Part shown: positions 22,688 through 37,600 of the stretch, piece after piece
How the letters are laid out: every line of letters begins with the position of its first letter
Numbering within the stretch: position 1 is the stretch's first letter
Assembly: GCA_018350325.1 (NCBI GenBank)
Contig: JAEVLN010000012.1
Location: 1,075,991 to 1,139,990 of the forward strand
DNA from: Globodera rostochiensis
Taxonomy: Eukaryota; Nematoda; Chromadorea; Rhabditida; Heteroderidae
Length of the DNA: 64,000 nucleotides
Reading direction: 5' to 3'
Notes under the pieces: model-generated
What the model saw: only the letters and a program-made list of their open reading frames with translations
What the model was told of the DNA's origin: nothing
The model's database searches: none
Position numbers and translations under genes: made by a program

Positions 22688-25600
22688 TTAAGGATGCGTT
22701 TTTTTGTTGTTGATCAAATTGTTACCCCCCCCCGTCCCCCGAAAATGCGCACATTGTCCGCCGTCCGTCTTGTGCCCGTTCTGCTGTGGTTGCTGTGCCA
22801 GCACCTGATAGCGCCACCGCTCCCCGCTGAGACTGGTACTTTTGGTCAGCGTTCCGTCACTTCCGCCGCCCACAGCGGTGGTGGCCGTCATGCCGCCGCC
22901 TTTCTCCGCAACGCCGCCCGACGGATCATTGGAAACCTGCAATTTGTTTTTGTTTTTAAATTAACGTTTTTGTTTATGTGATCTGTTTTTGGTGGGTGTA
23001 AAATATTACGGTGAGTGAGTGATCATTGATCAGCTTGCCGATCATGCCTAAGGCAGTTTATGTCCCGCTTCCGGAAACCGTTTTGGAACCAGAATCGCCA
23101 GAAAAAATGGAACCCGGACATCCTTGGTCTAAGGGGGACATCATCATCAACATGGGGGATTACTGCTTGCGAAACAATGACGGACGGCATCATGGTCTTT
23201 GTCCCACTCACCCTGTTCAGCGAAAGCATGGATGCCGCACTGGTCGGCACTTTGCCGTTGCCGACACTGTTGCCCAGCTTCCTGATCAGCTGTCCGATTC
23301 GGCCACCGGCGCCGCCACCTCCGCCGCCGCCGCCGGCGCTTCCCTTGCTGCCAGCCGACGGGGGAGGCAACGCCGCGTCCTGCTGACTGCACAACGAGAT
23401 GGAGTCGTTGTTGCTGTTGCTGTAGCCGGGCGATGTTCGCCGTCTGCTTCGGATATTCTGCACATTGTCGTAGAAGTTGTTGCCGCCGCCGCCCTCGTCC
23501 AGCCCACCGTCGCCCTCCTCGTCCACCACTGTGGGCGTGTCCCGCCGTTGTTGATCCACCATCGCCGTCGCTGCCGGCTCAGTCCGACGCATGTCGTCGA
23601 GTCGGGTCGTGGCGGCGGCGGTGCCGCCGCCACCTCCTCTACTACCAGCGCTGCGATAGACGCGCGACGACGACGACAGCGGTGCCATTGTGCACGAAGC
23701 GGTTGATGATGCTGCCGTTGCCGGAAGCGTGTGCTGTTTCTTCAACGGTGCATGCTGTGCCGCCGTGCTGCTGCTGTGCCCGTTCGTCAACAACGGCATG
23801 TCACCACCGGCGCCGTTCTGGTGCAGTTGCTGGTAGGAGGACCGCGACGAACCCGTCGTCATGTGCGATGCCGCGCATGCCAACTGAGGCTGTTGTTGTT
23901 GTTGTTGATCTCGCGCAAACGACGACGACGATGGCACCGCTGCACGTCCGCCAATTGTTGCCGCCCGACGCGTGGTCCATGACTGTTGCTGTTGAGCACA
24001 ACCACCGCCGCTTGTAAATGTTTTAGGCGCTGCAGTTGATGTTGTTGCTGCTGTTACATTGGTTGAATGCTTGTTGAACATCCTGGCCATCGCGTCCACC
24101 TTGGACGGGTTCAGCTTCTCCTGGTTGATTGTCTCGAACGCGCGATTTCCACTCGCTGTCGTCGTCGTTGTTGTTGTTGTTGTTGTTGCTGCTGATGATG
24201 ATGATGATGATGGCATGCCGTGTACTGGTTGCGCCGCCGGCGGCGGTTGTTTTCGCCTCTGTTTCGTCTCGTCCAACGACATCAACTCGTTCAGCTTCTG
24301 CAACGGCTTGCAGCAGCTGCTGCTGTTGGTGGTGTTGCTGCTGCCTTCCAGTTGATGATGGGCGGCAGAACTGCAAAAAGTAAATTTAAAAGTTTAATTA
24401 TGAAATATGCCTCAAGCATTTCCGTAAGATAAAATTAAAAGCAGCCCACCGATTGGTCATGTTCAGAAATTGCTGCTGCTGCTGCTGTTGCTGACCGGTC
24501 CCAACAAGTTTAGCTTTCGTTCTGGCAGAAACCTCCGTTTGCATTGTGGGAAAGGACCGTCGCTTTTCTGCCGCCGCGGTTGCCTGAACTCAGTTTTTTT
24601 CATTATGATTAGAGCAAGGACTTAAGGACCGATTGAGAATCTCGAAGATACTCAATAATTCGTCGATCGAGAATCTCAAAAAAATAAATCTCGATCATCC
24701 GCGTTCTAACTATGATCTGGATCAAATAAGGTCAGCAGATCACATTGCGCACAATCGTCGAGAAACTGACCGTGTCCGTCGTGTTCAGCTCCAACTCGGC
24801 GACCAGCGCATCAATTGCCATCACATGGTCATTGAGTGTTGCTGTTGCTGTTGTAGTAGCAGCCGCTGTTGGTGGGACGCGTTGGTGCTGTTGTACTGGC
24901 TGAAGTTGTTGCTGTTGCTGCTGCTGAACGGAAGGTCGAAAATTTGTTGAGGACAGTTGATGCTGCTGCTGCGGGTGGTGGTGGTGTTGCGAGTCCATCC
25001 TGGCAAGCGTGGCAAACTGACGGTTGGGCTGCAGCGTAAACGGTTGTGAATAAGCGGACACTTAAAATGGGGGGGAATTGACCAAAAAGCTGTTCAAACC
25101 GTCCAGAAACAAACAAAAACATACCCGTCGGTCGTCCAGTGCTGAGTGCCGAGTCGGGCAATGATTGGATAGAACCCTTCAGCTGCTGCTGTTGTTGCTG
25201 ATACTGGCCGGACTGCTGCTGCTGGTGCTGGGACGTTGTGGGCGTGTAGGAGTGGAAAGCGCCGCCGTTGAGGCCAATGCGTTGCAGTGAATGGGTGGAC
25301 AGACAGCTTGCCGCCGGGCGGAAGCCGTCATGGGAGTGTACTGAACTGCCCATGCTCTGGTAGTCCTGGACAACAACAATAAGAATTGAGTGAACTGCTT
25401 GAATTACTGTTTGATTCCATTCCGGGAATATCTCCACAAAACATATTCCACCAACGTAAACTTTTCAATATTTGGCATTTTTGGCGGCACTGATCATGAT
25501 GATTGATTGATTAATCTGATCACCTGCGATCCGGCTCGCTCTTGGCTGCTGCGCATCAGCCTCAACTGTTCAATGGACGGCACTTTGTGCAGCATTTGCT

Positions 25601-28600
25601 CGCCGCTCGTCGACGCCGCTGCAGCAGCAGCAGCCAACGCCGGCGGCAAGACGCCCAACTGCGGCTGGGGCCGAAACGGCTGCGGTCGCGAGGTGGCGCT
25701 CGACGGGACGGCGATTACCGTGGCAATTATTTGGGGTAGCGACGGTTCAGCAACGGAGGACTGCTGCTGCTGGTGCTGTTGCTGCTTGTGCCGTTGTGGA
25801 GCAGTGACCGCCGACGGCACGGACGCGACGGCACTAGTTGCCTGACATGGAAACAAAGAAAATTTGGGGCATTTGTTTGAGCCGCCGATCAGCGTGCGCG
25901 TCTCTGGACCCTGATCCGATCATTGATTCTATATAAAAGCATTTGATTTAGGGTTGATCAGGGATCGGGGAATTATAAATTGTCGGAGTTGGGTTGTCGG
26001 GGATGGTACTGTCGGGTATCGGGGGTTCGGGGATTGGTCCAAAATTGTCGGGGATCGGAGGTCGAAGATCGGGGTGCCAACCCTAATGTGATTGATCCCG
26101 GACCAAGTTTGATCATGTTTGATCAGTTTTCATGGCAAATGACCGGATCATGGTCACGCCCCGGGGCAATGATGTGTGCCTGTTTCTGCTGATGGGACGG
26201 CACTGCGGGCGCCGCCGCTGCTTTCTTCTTTGACTGCTGCTGCTGCGGCTGCGGATGGTGCTGGCGCCGCCGGCGCTGTTCGTCCGCCGCGTTGATGGCC
26301 GCCACTTCGGCGGAACAACTGCCCAACGAATGCTCGTCCGACTCGTAGCCGGCGGCGAAAGCCTGAATTATTCAACATTTTTTTGGATGAGAATTGTGCC
26401 GTCGTTGTTGTTGAACGGACGGGACCTCTGTGCCGTGCGTGCCGAGCAGTGCGTCGTCCCGCCGGTGAGGCGCGTCCTGCGCCCAAACGCTCACTTCGCC
26501 ACCCTGCAACCAGTGCTTGGTGAAGTCCAGCCGGTCCGCGCTGTTCTTGGTCGGCAACACGATGGTCTCGGCCACATCAACATCGGCCATTTCGACAACA
26601 GCGCCGGCGGCGTTGGTGGCACCCGATGATGCCAATGCCGTCGTTGAATAGGAAGAGGGCAGCACCGAACGGAGCGCCACTTTGGCCGGCCTTTGCGAGC
26701 TGGACGGGGCAGAGGGTTGTTTTCTGCAAAAATTAAAATCCTCAATCTTTGATGTCTTGTCTTTTTGTAGTCGTCCTCTCGGCACTGGACGAGAAAGAGT
26801 GGGGGGGGGATGTTTTGGCCAAAAAATTGTTGTGGAATGAATCGTAAAGGCACACCAAATAAAATTGGATATTTAAGAGGGGGAGGGGGGGGGGATTGGC
26901 CAAATCCACCACCACCAGGGAGCAGCAGCAAGCATCCTGTCACTTGTCGACACATTTACCCCTCCAGCGGCAAATACACTAAAAAGACATTGGAGAGGGG
27001 GGGGGGAGAGAGAGAGGGAGAGAGAGAGAAGAAGAGAAAAAGAGGAGGGAGAAAAGAAAGAGAGGGAGAAAAAAGAGGGGGGGGGGGGTGGGGGAATGAA
27101 AGTGCGCCCCTCCCGGGGTGGTCCGGTCCGTCCGCTTCTCCGTCCGCTGCTGCTGCTGCTGTTGATGGTCAACAAGCTCAACTTGCATCCCATCCAGTCC
27201 CTCCCCCTCAAGGGGCGAGGGGTGTGGGAAAAATGACCTTTGCTTCTTCTCTCCTCCGATTCCGTCGCACTCAAAGAGTGTCCGTCCTACCCCGGGGGGG
27301 GGGGGATGATCATAGAGCAAAAAGAAAAACGGCCGCCAGCCAAACAATGACCACCACCATAAAGCCAGAGAAGATTGTTTGTTGTGTTTAACCAAAATGT
27401 GACTCTTTTCAAGACATTTTTGCGTCGAGAGTGACTCTCGACTGAACGTCTTGCCGACCTCAGTCTGCTGTTGCTGGTCTTCTCGGATGCAATGGCGGCC
27501 GCCACCTTCTCGAACGCCTCCTTGGCCGACTTGACGCTGCCCTGGCGGAACGTGGCCTGCACCGGCTCAATGCTTCCCGTGGCGTCTTGCTGCTGCTGCT
27601 GTGGCTGCCGTTGTTGTTGTTGTACTGCTTGAGGTTCTTGTTTCTGTTGCTGCTGCTGCTGCGCCTTTTGCTGTGCTTCAGCCTTTTTGGCTGGTCGAGA
27701 ATCGGCCGCTTCGCGCTGGAAGTCCTCAAAGATGTGGTCCAAATAGTCGATGGCCTCCTTGAACTTGTTGCGATGCTGGTTGTGCCGGTAGCGTGCCTGG
27801 TCAATCATTTGGTCGAGTCGGCGCGTTGCCGTGTCCAACTGAGCCCCACTGAAAAAAGTCCCAAATTTTATAATTTTAAAACATTTACACATTTTCAATT
27901 CCCATTTTTTGGGCTAAAAAAATATTTAAGTTTCGCGCGCAATGTTTTTGTTGGAAAAAAACTAACCTAGCAATTGTTTGGCATTTTGTGTGCCCGGCAG
28001 ACATTTTGACGGATGATTTATATTTATATTTATTTTAATTAATTATTGGCAGGCACCAAAAATTATGGCCAAATAAATTGCAGCAATTTTTGGAATTTTC
28101 CCATTAACAGACAGCTGATGTAAGCGGACGGCACACACAAAACATAAAAATTGGGGCAGAAAGAAATATGAGAATTATTATGACGGGAACATTTGGTTAA
28201 AAATGCGATATTTATATGCCTAAATAGCCGAGGAATGTGTCAAAATGAAAAAGTCAAAATAATAAAAATGGTCCGCCCGCCCCCCAAGGCATTTTCCAGA
28301 GGCGCTGCCCCCCCCCCCCGTTCGTTCGTTCACCTTTGGTCTCTTCAGAAAAAAATTTGGACTCCGCCCACTGCGCCGAAGGGCGGAGCGGACAGCCCCT
28401 CCGGGGCAAAGAGAAAAGCGCCGCCCTTTTGTCTGTCCACCAGCTTTTGCCCCCCCCCCCCGCAGGGGTTGGCTGGTGCTGCTCGGCTTAGACGGGGGGG
28501 GGGGAGGGGGACACCACAACAGTTCGTCTCTAAGGGGGACACAGGCGAATGTGTGGTGAATGCAATGCACAAACCACACAAACACGGTGTGTGATCAGCC

Positions 28601-31600
28601 ACCAGCCAGCCGGTCGATCAGACGAATGGAGGCGGGGGGCGAGGGGGGGAGACGGGGGGGGCGGGGGGCGGGGGGCGGGAGAATGGACTATGAAAGTGGG
28701 GGGGGGGGACGAGAGAACAAAGAAGGGAGAAAATGCTCTGGTCACCCACCCGCTACGGACCGAACTATTTTAGTGATCCGTCGATCAAATTGATCGGTCA
28801 AAATGCTATTATCTCGGGTCTAAATCCGGTGATCAGACTCTCTAAAACGGTGATCAGACTCAATCGGCCGTCTGTCCCCGCGATGTCCCCGAAACCCCCC
28901 AAGGGGGTTTTAAGCAGTGTAAAATGGGCATTGAATGATCTGCAAAAGCAGCAGCAACAGAGAAGAGAAGAACAACGCCAATGCCAAACAATTGATTGGC
29001 AGAATGACGAGGATTAATGACAGCCGTCAGCGGCTGGCCCAATGATCGCCGGGGGGAGGGGAGGGGAGGGGGGGGGGCGAGTGATTGGCAGCCAAAGCAG
29101 CAAAATCAAATCATTTGATGGTTTGTGATGGGTAGGGGGGGGAGGGGGGGGGATGGATGGGGTGACATCGATTTCGTGGATTGGTGCAGCAAAAAGTTTT
29201 TTGGGAATTGGGTGATCACTGATCAGAAGACGACGACCAAATCGACTGACCCCGCGGGGGCTGTTGTCCGTTTTCAGTTTCAGCCTGACGCGACGAGATT
29301 TTGTGTGTGTGTTTCAATTTTGAGCCCATTTCAGCAGAGTGGGGAGTGGGGGGGGGGGGTAATTAACAAAAAGTGTTGCCTTCTGGTCGGTCCAAGAACA
29401 ATTGTTCCCCCCGGGGGCCATCAATATTTTAGATAAAAATGTTTGTTCCAAAAATTCTTTTCTCCCCTCACCGCCGCCGCCCGCCCGCTCCGCCTGATCA
29501 AAAGTCACAAATTTCATTGAAAATATGTCGGCAAAATCCGTCAAAAATCACACCCTTTTCACGGGACAAAGTGTCGAGGTTAAGTGCCAAATACCGCAAC
29601 AAACGTAAAGCCCAAATAAATTCGGAGGATAAAGCTTAATGAGCTACGCTTCGGCTATCAAATAAATTCTGATCGCAAAAAAAAGCTTACGAAAATTTTG
29701 AAACGATCCGCCGATCGTTAACTAGGGTTGAGCCCCAACCCCCGACATGGCCAACCCCGGCCTCCCCGACCCCCGACTTTCCCGCCCCCCAGGGGTCGGG
29801 GCTCAACCCTAGTTTTAACGCATTTTGTTGCCTCAAATTAGTGCTGCACAACACGAGAGAGTCTCGGTCTCGAGTATTGACCCGAGAAAAGTCTCGAGGA
29901 GTTTTTTGGATTCCGCTCCCACCTGTTGCCCGACTCGACGCTGGTCGTCGATTGTCGTCCGCTCAACGGAATGTGCGCCGCGTAGCGCTGCTCCTGCTGA
30001 TGCGGCTTCTGCGCCTGGGCAACAAATGGTTGTGCCACGACGGCATCTGAAATTTCAAATAAAATGATGGCATTTGTCAAACAAAACAAAGTCACACGTA
30101 CGCTCCGTGGCGGCGCCGGTGGTGGTGCCCGAACGACGGCGCTGCGGTGCCGGTACAGCTTGGCCTTGTTGTTGTTGTGCTGCTGACGAGTCCGTCGCCA
30201 GCGGGGGCGCCGCTGCGTTCGGCTCGTGCAGCGATTGACGCACCGCGCGTTGGCGCAGTTCGATGGCTTGCCGTTGCATTTGCTCCTCAAACAGCGACTT
30301 GGGCTTCTCAAACGCTTGCGTGCTCAACACCGGCATTTGCTGTTGTTGACGGACGGCGGCACGTCTTCAGAATTTAAAAAAAAAAATAGAAAAATTGTGA
30401 ATTTAAACCAAAAAGTTTTTTTCGGTAATTATTTTGGGCGTCTACTAAACTAACAAACACCGAAAAAGCGGAAGAGAAGGCGCTAATGGACAGGGGGCGG
30501 GAGTAATTAAATTTGCATAATGAGGGGGTGAGGCGTGGGGGGGGGCAAAGTGAGTTAGCAGACAAAACACTGATGACCCCCCCTGGTGGTGAGTTTTGTG
30601 CTAATGAGCCAAAAACAGGGGCTAATTCTTGTTGTTGCTCATTAGTTTAGAAGAATTTCAAAAACAGAAGTTCAAGACGTATTTGTAACAATAGTTTGAG
30701 TTTGGGCCGAATTAGTGACCCTTCTTTCATTGGGCATTGGCCTTATGGAAAAGTGGCTAATTCCAGTCCAGGACCTCCTAAAATTCGATTTTCGGCGTGG
30801 GATTGCAGCTCAAGCCCAGCAGCCGAAAACTGATCTCTGCTGATCACTTTGTTTAAAATCTGATAGGAAATTTGCAGATTTTGCCATGCGTTTTTGCGGC
30901 GCAGGGATGTAACTGAATGCCAAAAAAAGTCCGGAATCCGGCTTCCGGCTCCCAAAAAGGTCTGGAATCCGGACCCAAAAAGGTCCGGAATGTCCGGAAA
31001 CCGGAACCCGGTGGCGACGGCGGTTACATGCCCATGCGTTTGGCATTTGCGTGTGGGTCGTCCACCTCAGCCGTGGCTGCACATTTTTTGCTGCCGCCGC
31101 GCGCAAGTCCGCAGCGGTGGCCTCAATGGCCGAGTGGAAGGAGCTGGTCAACGATTGGGGCAGTTCAGCGCCGCTGGGCGCCGTGGCGGTGGCCAACATT
31201 TGACTGTTCCGCTTGGAGCCGGGCAACGAGGCGGAGAGGAGGAGGACGGGCACTGTTGGCACAAACAGTGCCGTCGCGGGCGTTGCGGGGCCGTGGGCAA
31301 CTTCAAATACAATCAATAATATTTAGTGGATTTAGGTATATTGATCAGGGCTCAAATACAATCAATAATATTTAGTGGATTTATTATTGATCATATTTAA
31401 ACTGGTAATTATATTGATCATATTTAAAATGGTAATTATATTGATCATATTTAAAATGGTAATTATATTGATCATATTTAAAAAGGGTAATTATATTGAT
31501 CATATTTAAAATGGTAATTATATTGATCATATTTAAAATGGTAATTATATTGATCATATTTAAAATGGTAATTATATTGATCATATTTAAAATGGTAATT

Positions 31601-34600
31601 ATATTGATCATATTTAAAAAAGTGTATTGATCATATTTAAAATGGTAATTATATTGATCATATTTAAAAAAGGGTAATTATATTGATCATATTTAAAATG
31701 GTAATTATATTGATCATATTTAAAATGGTAATTATATTGATCATATTTAAAAAAGTGTAATTATATTGATCATATTTAAAATGGTAATTATATTGATCAT
31801 ATTTAAAAAAGGGTAATTATATTGATCATATTTAAAATGGTAATTATATTGATCATATTTAAAATGGTAATTATATTGATCATATTTAAAATGGTAATTA
31901 AATTAAACAACACGGACAACCCAACCACACTCATTTAAATACGGAAACGCCGAGTTTCAATGAACAAAAAAAGTGCAAAAAAAAATTGACACAAATTGGA
32001 TAATAAATGTTGACTGACTGACTAACGCTGGACGTGTCGTTGTCGATGATCTTTTTCGACCTAATCGCCTTGCCCCCCCCCCGGGGGCAAATGTACTCCC
32101 CCCAACTCTTTCCCTTTTTTTGTCGCCTAAATGACTGACGGGGAATGACCTCGTTGTTTCTGTCGGTCGCCGCCGGCGCCGGTGCCCTCAGCCGCCGCGC
32201 GCAATTGCTCAAGGGCGTCCCGTTTGTGCTGAACGTATTGCTCAAGCAGTGATTGGTCCGGCAAAATTAATTGTTGTTGCTGAACTCCGTCGTCAAATGT
32301 TGCTGAAAAAGTTTGGGACATCAAAAAATTTTGGTGTGTCACAATCAATCTTTAAGCTTTGAGCCCTTGGACACAGCATAATGATTGGATCGATTCAAAA
32401 CTCTCGACATTTGAGAAAAGTCTTGAGCTGAGAGGGCGGCAGCATAACCAAAGACCGGACCAATCGAGATTCTCGGGATCCAAATCTCGATCAGTCCGCA
32501 AGCTTTGCTGAACTGGAGTTGGGGGCTGTCCACAAATTCGGGGAAAGAAAAAAGTCGGGGGTTTACGGGCAACAAATTCGGGGAGTTCGGGGGCGGGACC
32601 GGCCCCAAATTCGGGGAAAGAGAAAAGTCGGGGGTTTACGGGCAACAAATTCGGGCGGTTCGGGGGCGGGGACCGGCCCATACACTCCGATCCGATCACA
32701 AAGCAACAGGACAACAACCACCCGTCGATCAGCAAGCATCAAACCTTGCAAAGTTTGGGCAGGTTGTGTTGTTGCTGGTTGTGCCCGCGCGGACTGTTGC
32801 TGTTGCTTTGCAGTTGCTCGTGTGCCAGGCTTTTGTGCTGAAGCGGAGGAGGCAGCAGAAGTTGGAGCAGCAACAGTAACAGCAGCAGTGGAACCCAATG
32901 GAATGCGTTTGTTGGACTGAAACAAAAAATGAATGATTTTTGAAAATTCCATTTTTTGGTGCGCGCAGAGACAACGATTCAAAAATGTTTGCGAAACGAT
33001 CAGAAAAAATGCGATCTGGACCAATGAATGGTAAAATTGGATTACACTCGACGACATTTGATCAGCCCCAAAGGCCCCAGACTGACGACCCAATGGAATT
33101 CAATACACCGCCGCCGCCATTCATCCAATTTTAAGGGGAACAAAAATTGGGAGGAGGGAAGGAATGTGCTGGATTGGTTGACCCCGACCACAAATTAGTG
33201 ATCGGGTGGTGTCGGGCCGAATTTAGTGATTGGACAGTGTCGGGATCGGGCCAATACATCAAATCCCGATCGGACTAAAAATTTCGATCACTTACAATAG
33301 TGGGCGGATGAAAGGGCACTAATTCGCACAATATTCGCGTTTTGTTCGCAAATAGTGGGCGGAGGGGGGGGAGGCGGGGGCACAATTTGTTTATTTGATT
33401 TTGTGGGGGGGGGGGAATGGACTTCGAAGCGATCGACGAATGAGAACGAATGTGAATAATGAATGTGTACTATTTATTGGGGATTTGTGTGCTAACAAAT
33501 AGCGGGGGGGGGGGACGGGGGGGGACGAAGGAGTGTCAGAACCAGCAGCAGCGCAGCGGGGGGACAGGAGGGGAGGACGAAGGAGTGTCAGAACCAACAG
33601 CAGCAGCGGGGGAACAGGAGGGGGGAGGAGTTGAAGGAGTGTCAGAACCAACAGCAGTAGCGGGGGCATCATAGTCCGCTTATAGTTTTAAAAATGGGGA
33701 AGAGTCGGGGGGACGACCACCACCGAGACGGGACGGGACGGGACGTGGGGGGCGGAGCGATGGTTATCGACGCGCCCCAACGGCGGCGACGGCACTCTCT
33801 GATCAGCAAACGGATCAGAAGATCCGATCGTCCACGACCAAAACGGGAGTGTCGGATCGACTCGAAAAAGGGCGTCGGGTGCCCTTTTACTCCCGCCACT
33901 GTTCACGTGTTGTGTTTATGTTGGATTTGTTGAGCAAGAAAGTTGAGGGGGGGGGGAATTTCAACTTTATTTTAAACTCGGTGGTGTGAAAGCTCAGCTC
34001 AGCATTTTCAAGATTATTTCTGATCGGGGGCAAAACTTTGAATAAAAATATTCGTGTCAACACAAAATGCCAACAGGTCAAGGTATAAAACATCAACTCG
34101 CTTTTTAGTAACAAAAAGCATTAATGATCAAATCGCGCAAAAGCTTAGGCCTAAGCCTTACGAATCCCTAAGCTCAGGGTTGTTTAGGCCTAGGCCTGAT
34201 GATCCCTAGGCTCTTTTAAAAATTAAGGAAAAAAGCGAGTTGATGGCCGTTCCAGGTCAAAGTGCCAACCAGCAGGCTTAAGACGGTCAAAATGCCAACT
34301 TTGCTTGGTTGGAATTGACGCTTGGCATGTTGAGACGGGTCCATTCTGCTGGAATCTATGCCATGCCAGGATTTTTCAACAACATAATTTGGGCACAAAA
34401 ATCTCAGACTCCGAAAATTCATTGCCCGTAAAACCCCGCGACTTCCCCGCATTTTTCCTGACCAAAAAAAGGTGTCGAACAAAGGACAAAAAGTAGCGAC
34501 TGCGTGCGGATAGAATACATTTTTTTTTGTAAAAAAAAGGCCCGTTTAGTCAGTCGCATATTGCGTTTTAATGCATTGGTCTCCGTCGCCGCCGGCGGCG

Positions 34601-37600
34601 CTAATGATTAATGAAAAGGAATGGACTCGCCGGGGGGTGGGACTAGCCCCGGGGGGGGGGGGGATGGTGTGAAGAGAGGAGGCGGAGGAGGGGAAAATGA
34701 TGGATGGAAGCGACAAAAAAAGTGTTTGGGGGAGGGGGGGGGGAGTGGACATTGGGATGAAAACGAATGTTTGGGAGGCTTGGGGGCTGATGGGGAGATG
34801 GACTCGGAGAGATAAAATAAATTGACGAAGAAATTGGATGGGATGGGGGAGGAGAAGGATGGCCATTTGGTGTCGGGTTGGAAGAGGGAGGGGGGGGGGG
34901 GACGGGGAGGGGAGGGGGTGGAGGGGGTACCCCAGAAGGGGAAGCTACCCCGAGGGGGCGGGGGGGAGCTAGCCGGGGGTGGGGAGGGAGGGGAGTACCC
35001 CGGATGAGGGGCGGGCTACCCTGGAGGGGAGGAGGGGGGGGGGGGGGGAAGGGAAGGAGCTACTCCACCGGAGGGGGGGGGGGGGGAGCTACCCCGGGGG
35101 GGGGGAGCAGCAGCTACATCAGAAGGGTCACTCCCCCCCCCCCCCCCCTTCATCCGTTTGTCCAACCTCAAAAGCTGCAAAAAGTCGTCTCTCGTTTCTC
35201 TCGGATGGCGGCGAGAGCAAAAGCAGCACATTTTCGTGTGCTCCTTCCAACCGACCGACCACCCCCCCGGGGTACCCCCCCCCCCAAATTCATTCATTGT
35301 TTTTCATCCGCTTAAAAAGCGTGCAGCAGCACAGAGAGCCGAGACTCGAGATGTGCAGATTAATGGACAAAATAGTGCACAAAAAGTGTGTGAAAGAAGA
35401 AGCCACACACAAACAAAACAAAAGTGCTCTTGTCCCTTTTGCAAGCAGCCGGCGGGGAGAGCATGGAAGTTGTTCCATTCACTCCCTCCGGGGCTGATCC
35501 CCCCCCCCCCCCCAGGGACCATCAAAATTATATTTGCTCACTTGTGGCCCCGGCGCGGTGGCCGGCGGCGTCAGCAGAGTGCATAATGTGTGTGTACATA
35601 TCATTCGCATGCATGCACACAAAACAGAGACCCCTCCCCCCCCCCCCCCCCCAAAACCATCTTCAGCAACAGCAGCAGAAGCAAAAGCATGGATCCCCTA
35701 AGGCGCCCCCCGGATCCCCTAAGGCCCCCCCAACTCATGCTGCTGCCTCTGCTGTGTTTGGATGTTGTTGATGAGGAGAATGTTTCTTCACACAAATGAA
35801 TGTAAACGGGTGGAATTGGAGGAACGGATCTGAGAGAAGAGACGGGAAGGACGAGAAGAAGCAATCGCGAAACACTAACTCAAACCCTCCCCCCCCCCCA
35901 CACATTCCTCCGGGCCCAACGCTCTCATCCGACGCCGCCGGCGTCGTTGTCGTCATCGTCGCCGGAGGGGAACAAGCAGCAGCAGCAGCGGTGGCAGAAC
36001 TCCGACTCAACTCTCTCCCCCACCCATTTGTCCCCGGGCCGGCCACCAATCGACTCCCCTCTCCATCCCCCCGGGGGGGGGGGGCTGTGGTGGTGGTTGA
36101 AGTGCCCCCCCCGGGCGCCTCTCCAACTCCAAACCGACAATTATTACAACGCCGCGGCGACGATGGCAGCAGCAAGAAGAAGAACAACAGCAGCAGCAGC
36201 AGCAGCAGAACAGAACGGGGGGGAGGACATTAGGGGGGGGGGGGGGTTAGGGGAATTAGGGAGCATAATGGGGAAGTAGAGAATAAATATTTTTTGCACA
36301 TAAAATGTGATTCAATTTTCAGCGTTGACATGGCCCATTTGACGCCCCAATTTTGGCCACCGTTCCGGGCCGCCTTGAAAAGCAATTCCGCCGACCCTTT
36401 TGGGTGACGGGACCGGAACGGAACCGGTGTTTTACGTTTCTGAGTTGGATGGAGGGGCAAACGACCCCAACCCGTTCGGTTAAAATGGCATTTTTTTGAA
36501 ACTTTTTGGGCACGGATTCAGTAAATAAAACACCAAATGATTGAATAGAGAAAGAACGATATGTGTGTACTGCTTCAAAAAGATGGCTCCACAGCAGGAG
36601 GAGACATTTCAGAGAGTCATTAGAGTCAAATAATGTCCAATTAAAGTAAAAACGAAATTTATATTTAAATATAATGCACAAATAGTGACAAAAATGAACC
36701 CGTCGCAAACCATGAACAGCATCAACAGCAGCAAGCAACAAGCTCATCAGCAAGCAGCACACAGATTGATGTGAAGCAAATGAAAAATTCGGCGGCGGGT
36801 GACAATAAAAAACAAAACAAAAAAAAAAGAATTTCGCTGGAACACATGATGTGGAGAGTAACAGCACAGAAAATGGATGGAACTAATTGGGGGCAACGGG
36901 GGGGGGGAGCAGAAAGGAATAAATGGAAGGAAGGAGAAGAGCAAGTGAAAGAGGAGGAGGAAAAGGAAGAATAAATTGAAGGAAAAAGAAAACAAGGGGA
37001 AGAGTAGACAGGAAGAAGAATAAAAGGAAGATAAAGGAAAAGAAGGAAAAGAAAGAAGCTAATGAAAAAGGAAGAAGCTAATGAAAGAGGAGGAAAAGAA
37101 AGAAGCTAATGGAGGAGGAAGAAAAGGAAGAAGCTAATGGAGGAGGGGGAAAAGGAAGAAGCTAATGGAGGAGGAGGAAAAGGAAGAAGCTAATGGAGGA
37201 GGGGGAAAAGGAAGAAGCTAATGGAGGAGGAGGAAAAGGAAGAAGCTAATGGAGGAGGGGGAAAAGGAAGAAGCTAATGGAGGAGGAGGAAAAGGAAGAA
37301 GCTAATGGAGGAGGCAAAGAAGCCGCAAACATTTGGCCCTAATTTGATGCGGCGTTCCGCCGTTAACATACAACGGCGCCGAATTCCCCCCCCCCCCCCC
37401 CCCCCCCCCCCTCAGCGCCCGCGGCGTTCCACTCTGATCACAGCCAAATAAAATTTAAAAAAATGTTTAGGCTTTCTTAATTGTTTTCGTTTGATTAAAG
37501 TAAAACTCCCTGCCCCGGGCGCTGTTCAAAACCGGAATGTTTGTGTGGGCCAAACAAACAGAAAATTGCGTGCCAACAACCCCAAGAAGAAGACGAAGAT

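Noticed and set aside
23026..23706. 226-codon plus-strand ORF opposite gene B
   Set aside because: It is the antisense shadow of the Ser/Thr/Gln-rich exon at 24372-23206, whose minus frame has consistent splice phases and protein-like sequence. The plus frame is Arg/Val-rich from reversed CAG/ACC codons.
31037..31061. MITE end used as splice donor (GTAACC) for a gene B exon
   Set aside because: The phase only fits the next exon at 30361 if the donor is the earlier CTGAG|GTGGAC, so the MITE end is not needed.
31384..31611. Repeat-encoded ORF with MINIITILN periodicity
   Set aside because: The 27-bp satellite has a length divisible by three, so one frame repeats indefinitely. There is no signal of a gene.
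31322..31915. CRISPR-like regular repeats
   Set aside because: Direct head-to-tail satellite without unique spacers, in a eukaryotic intron.
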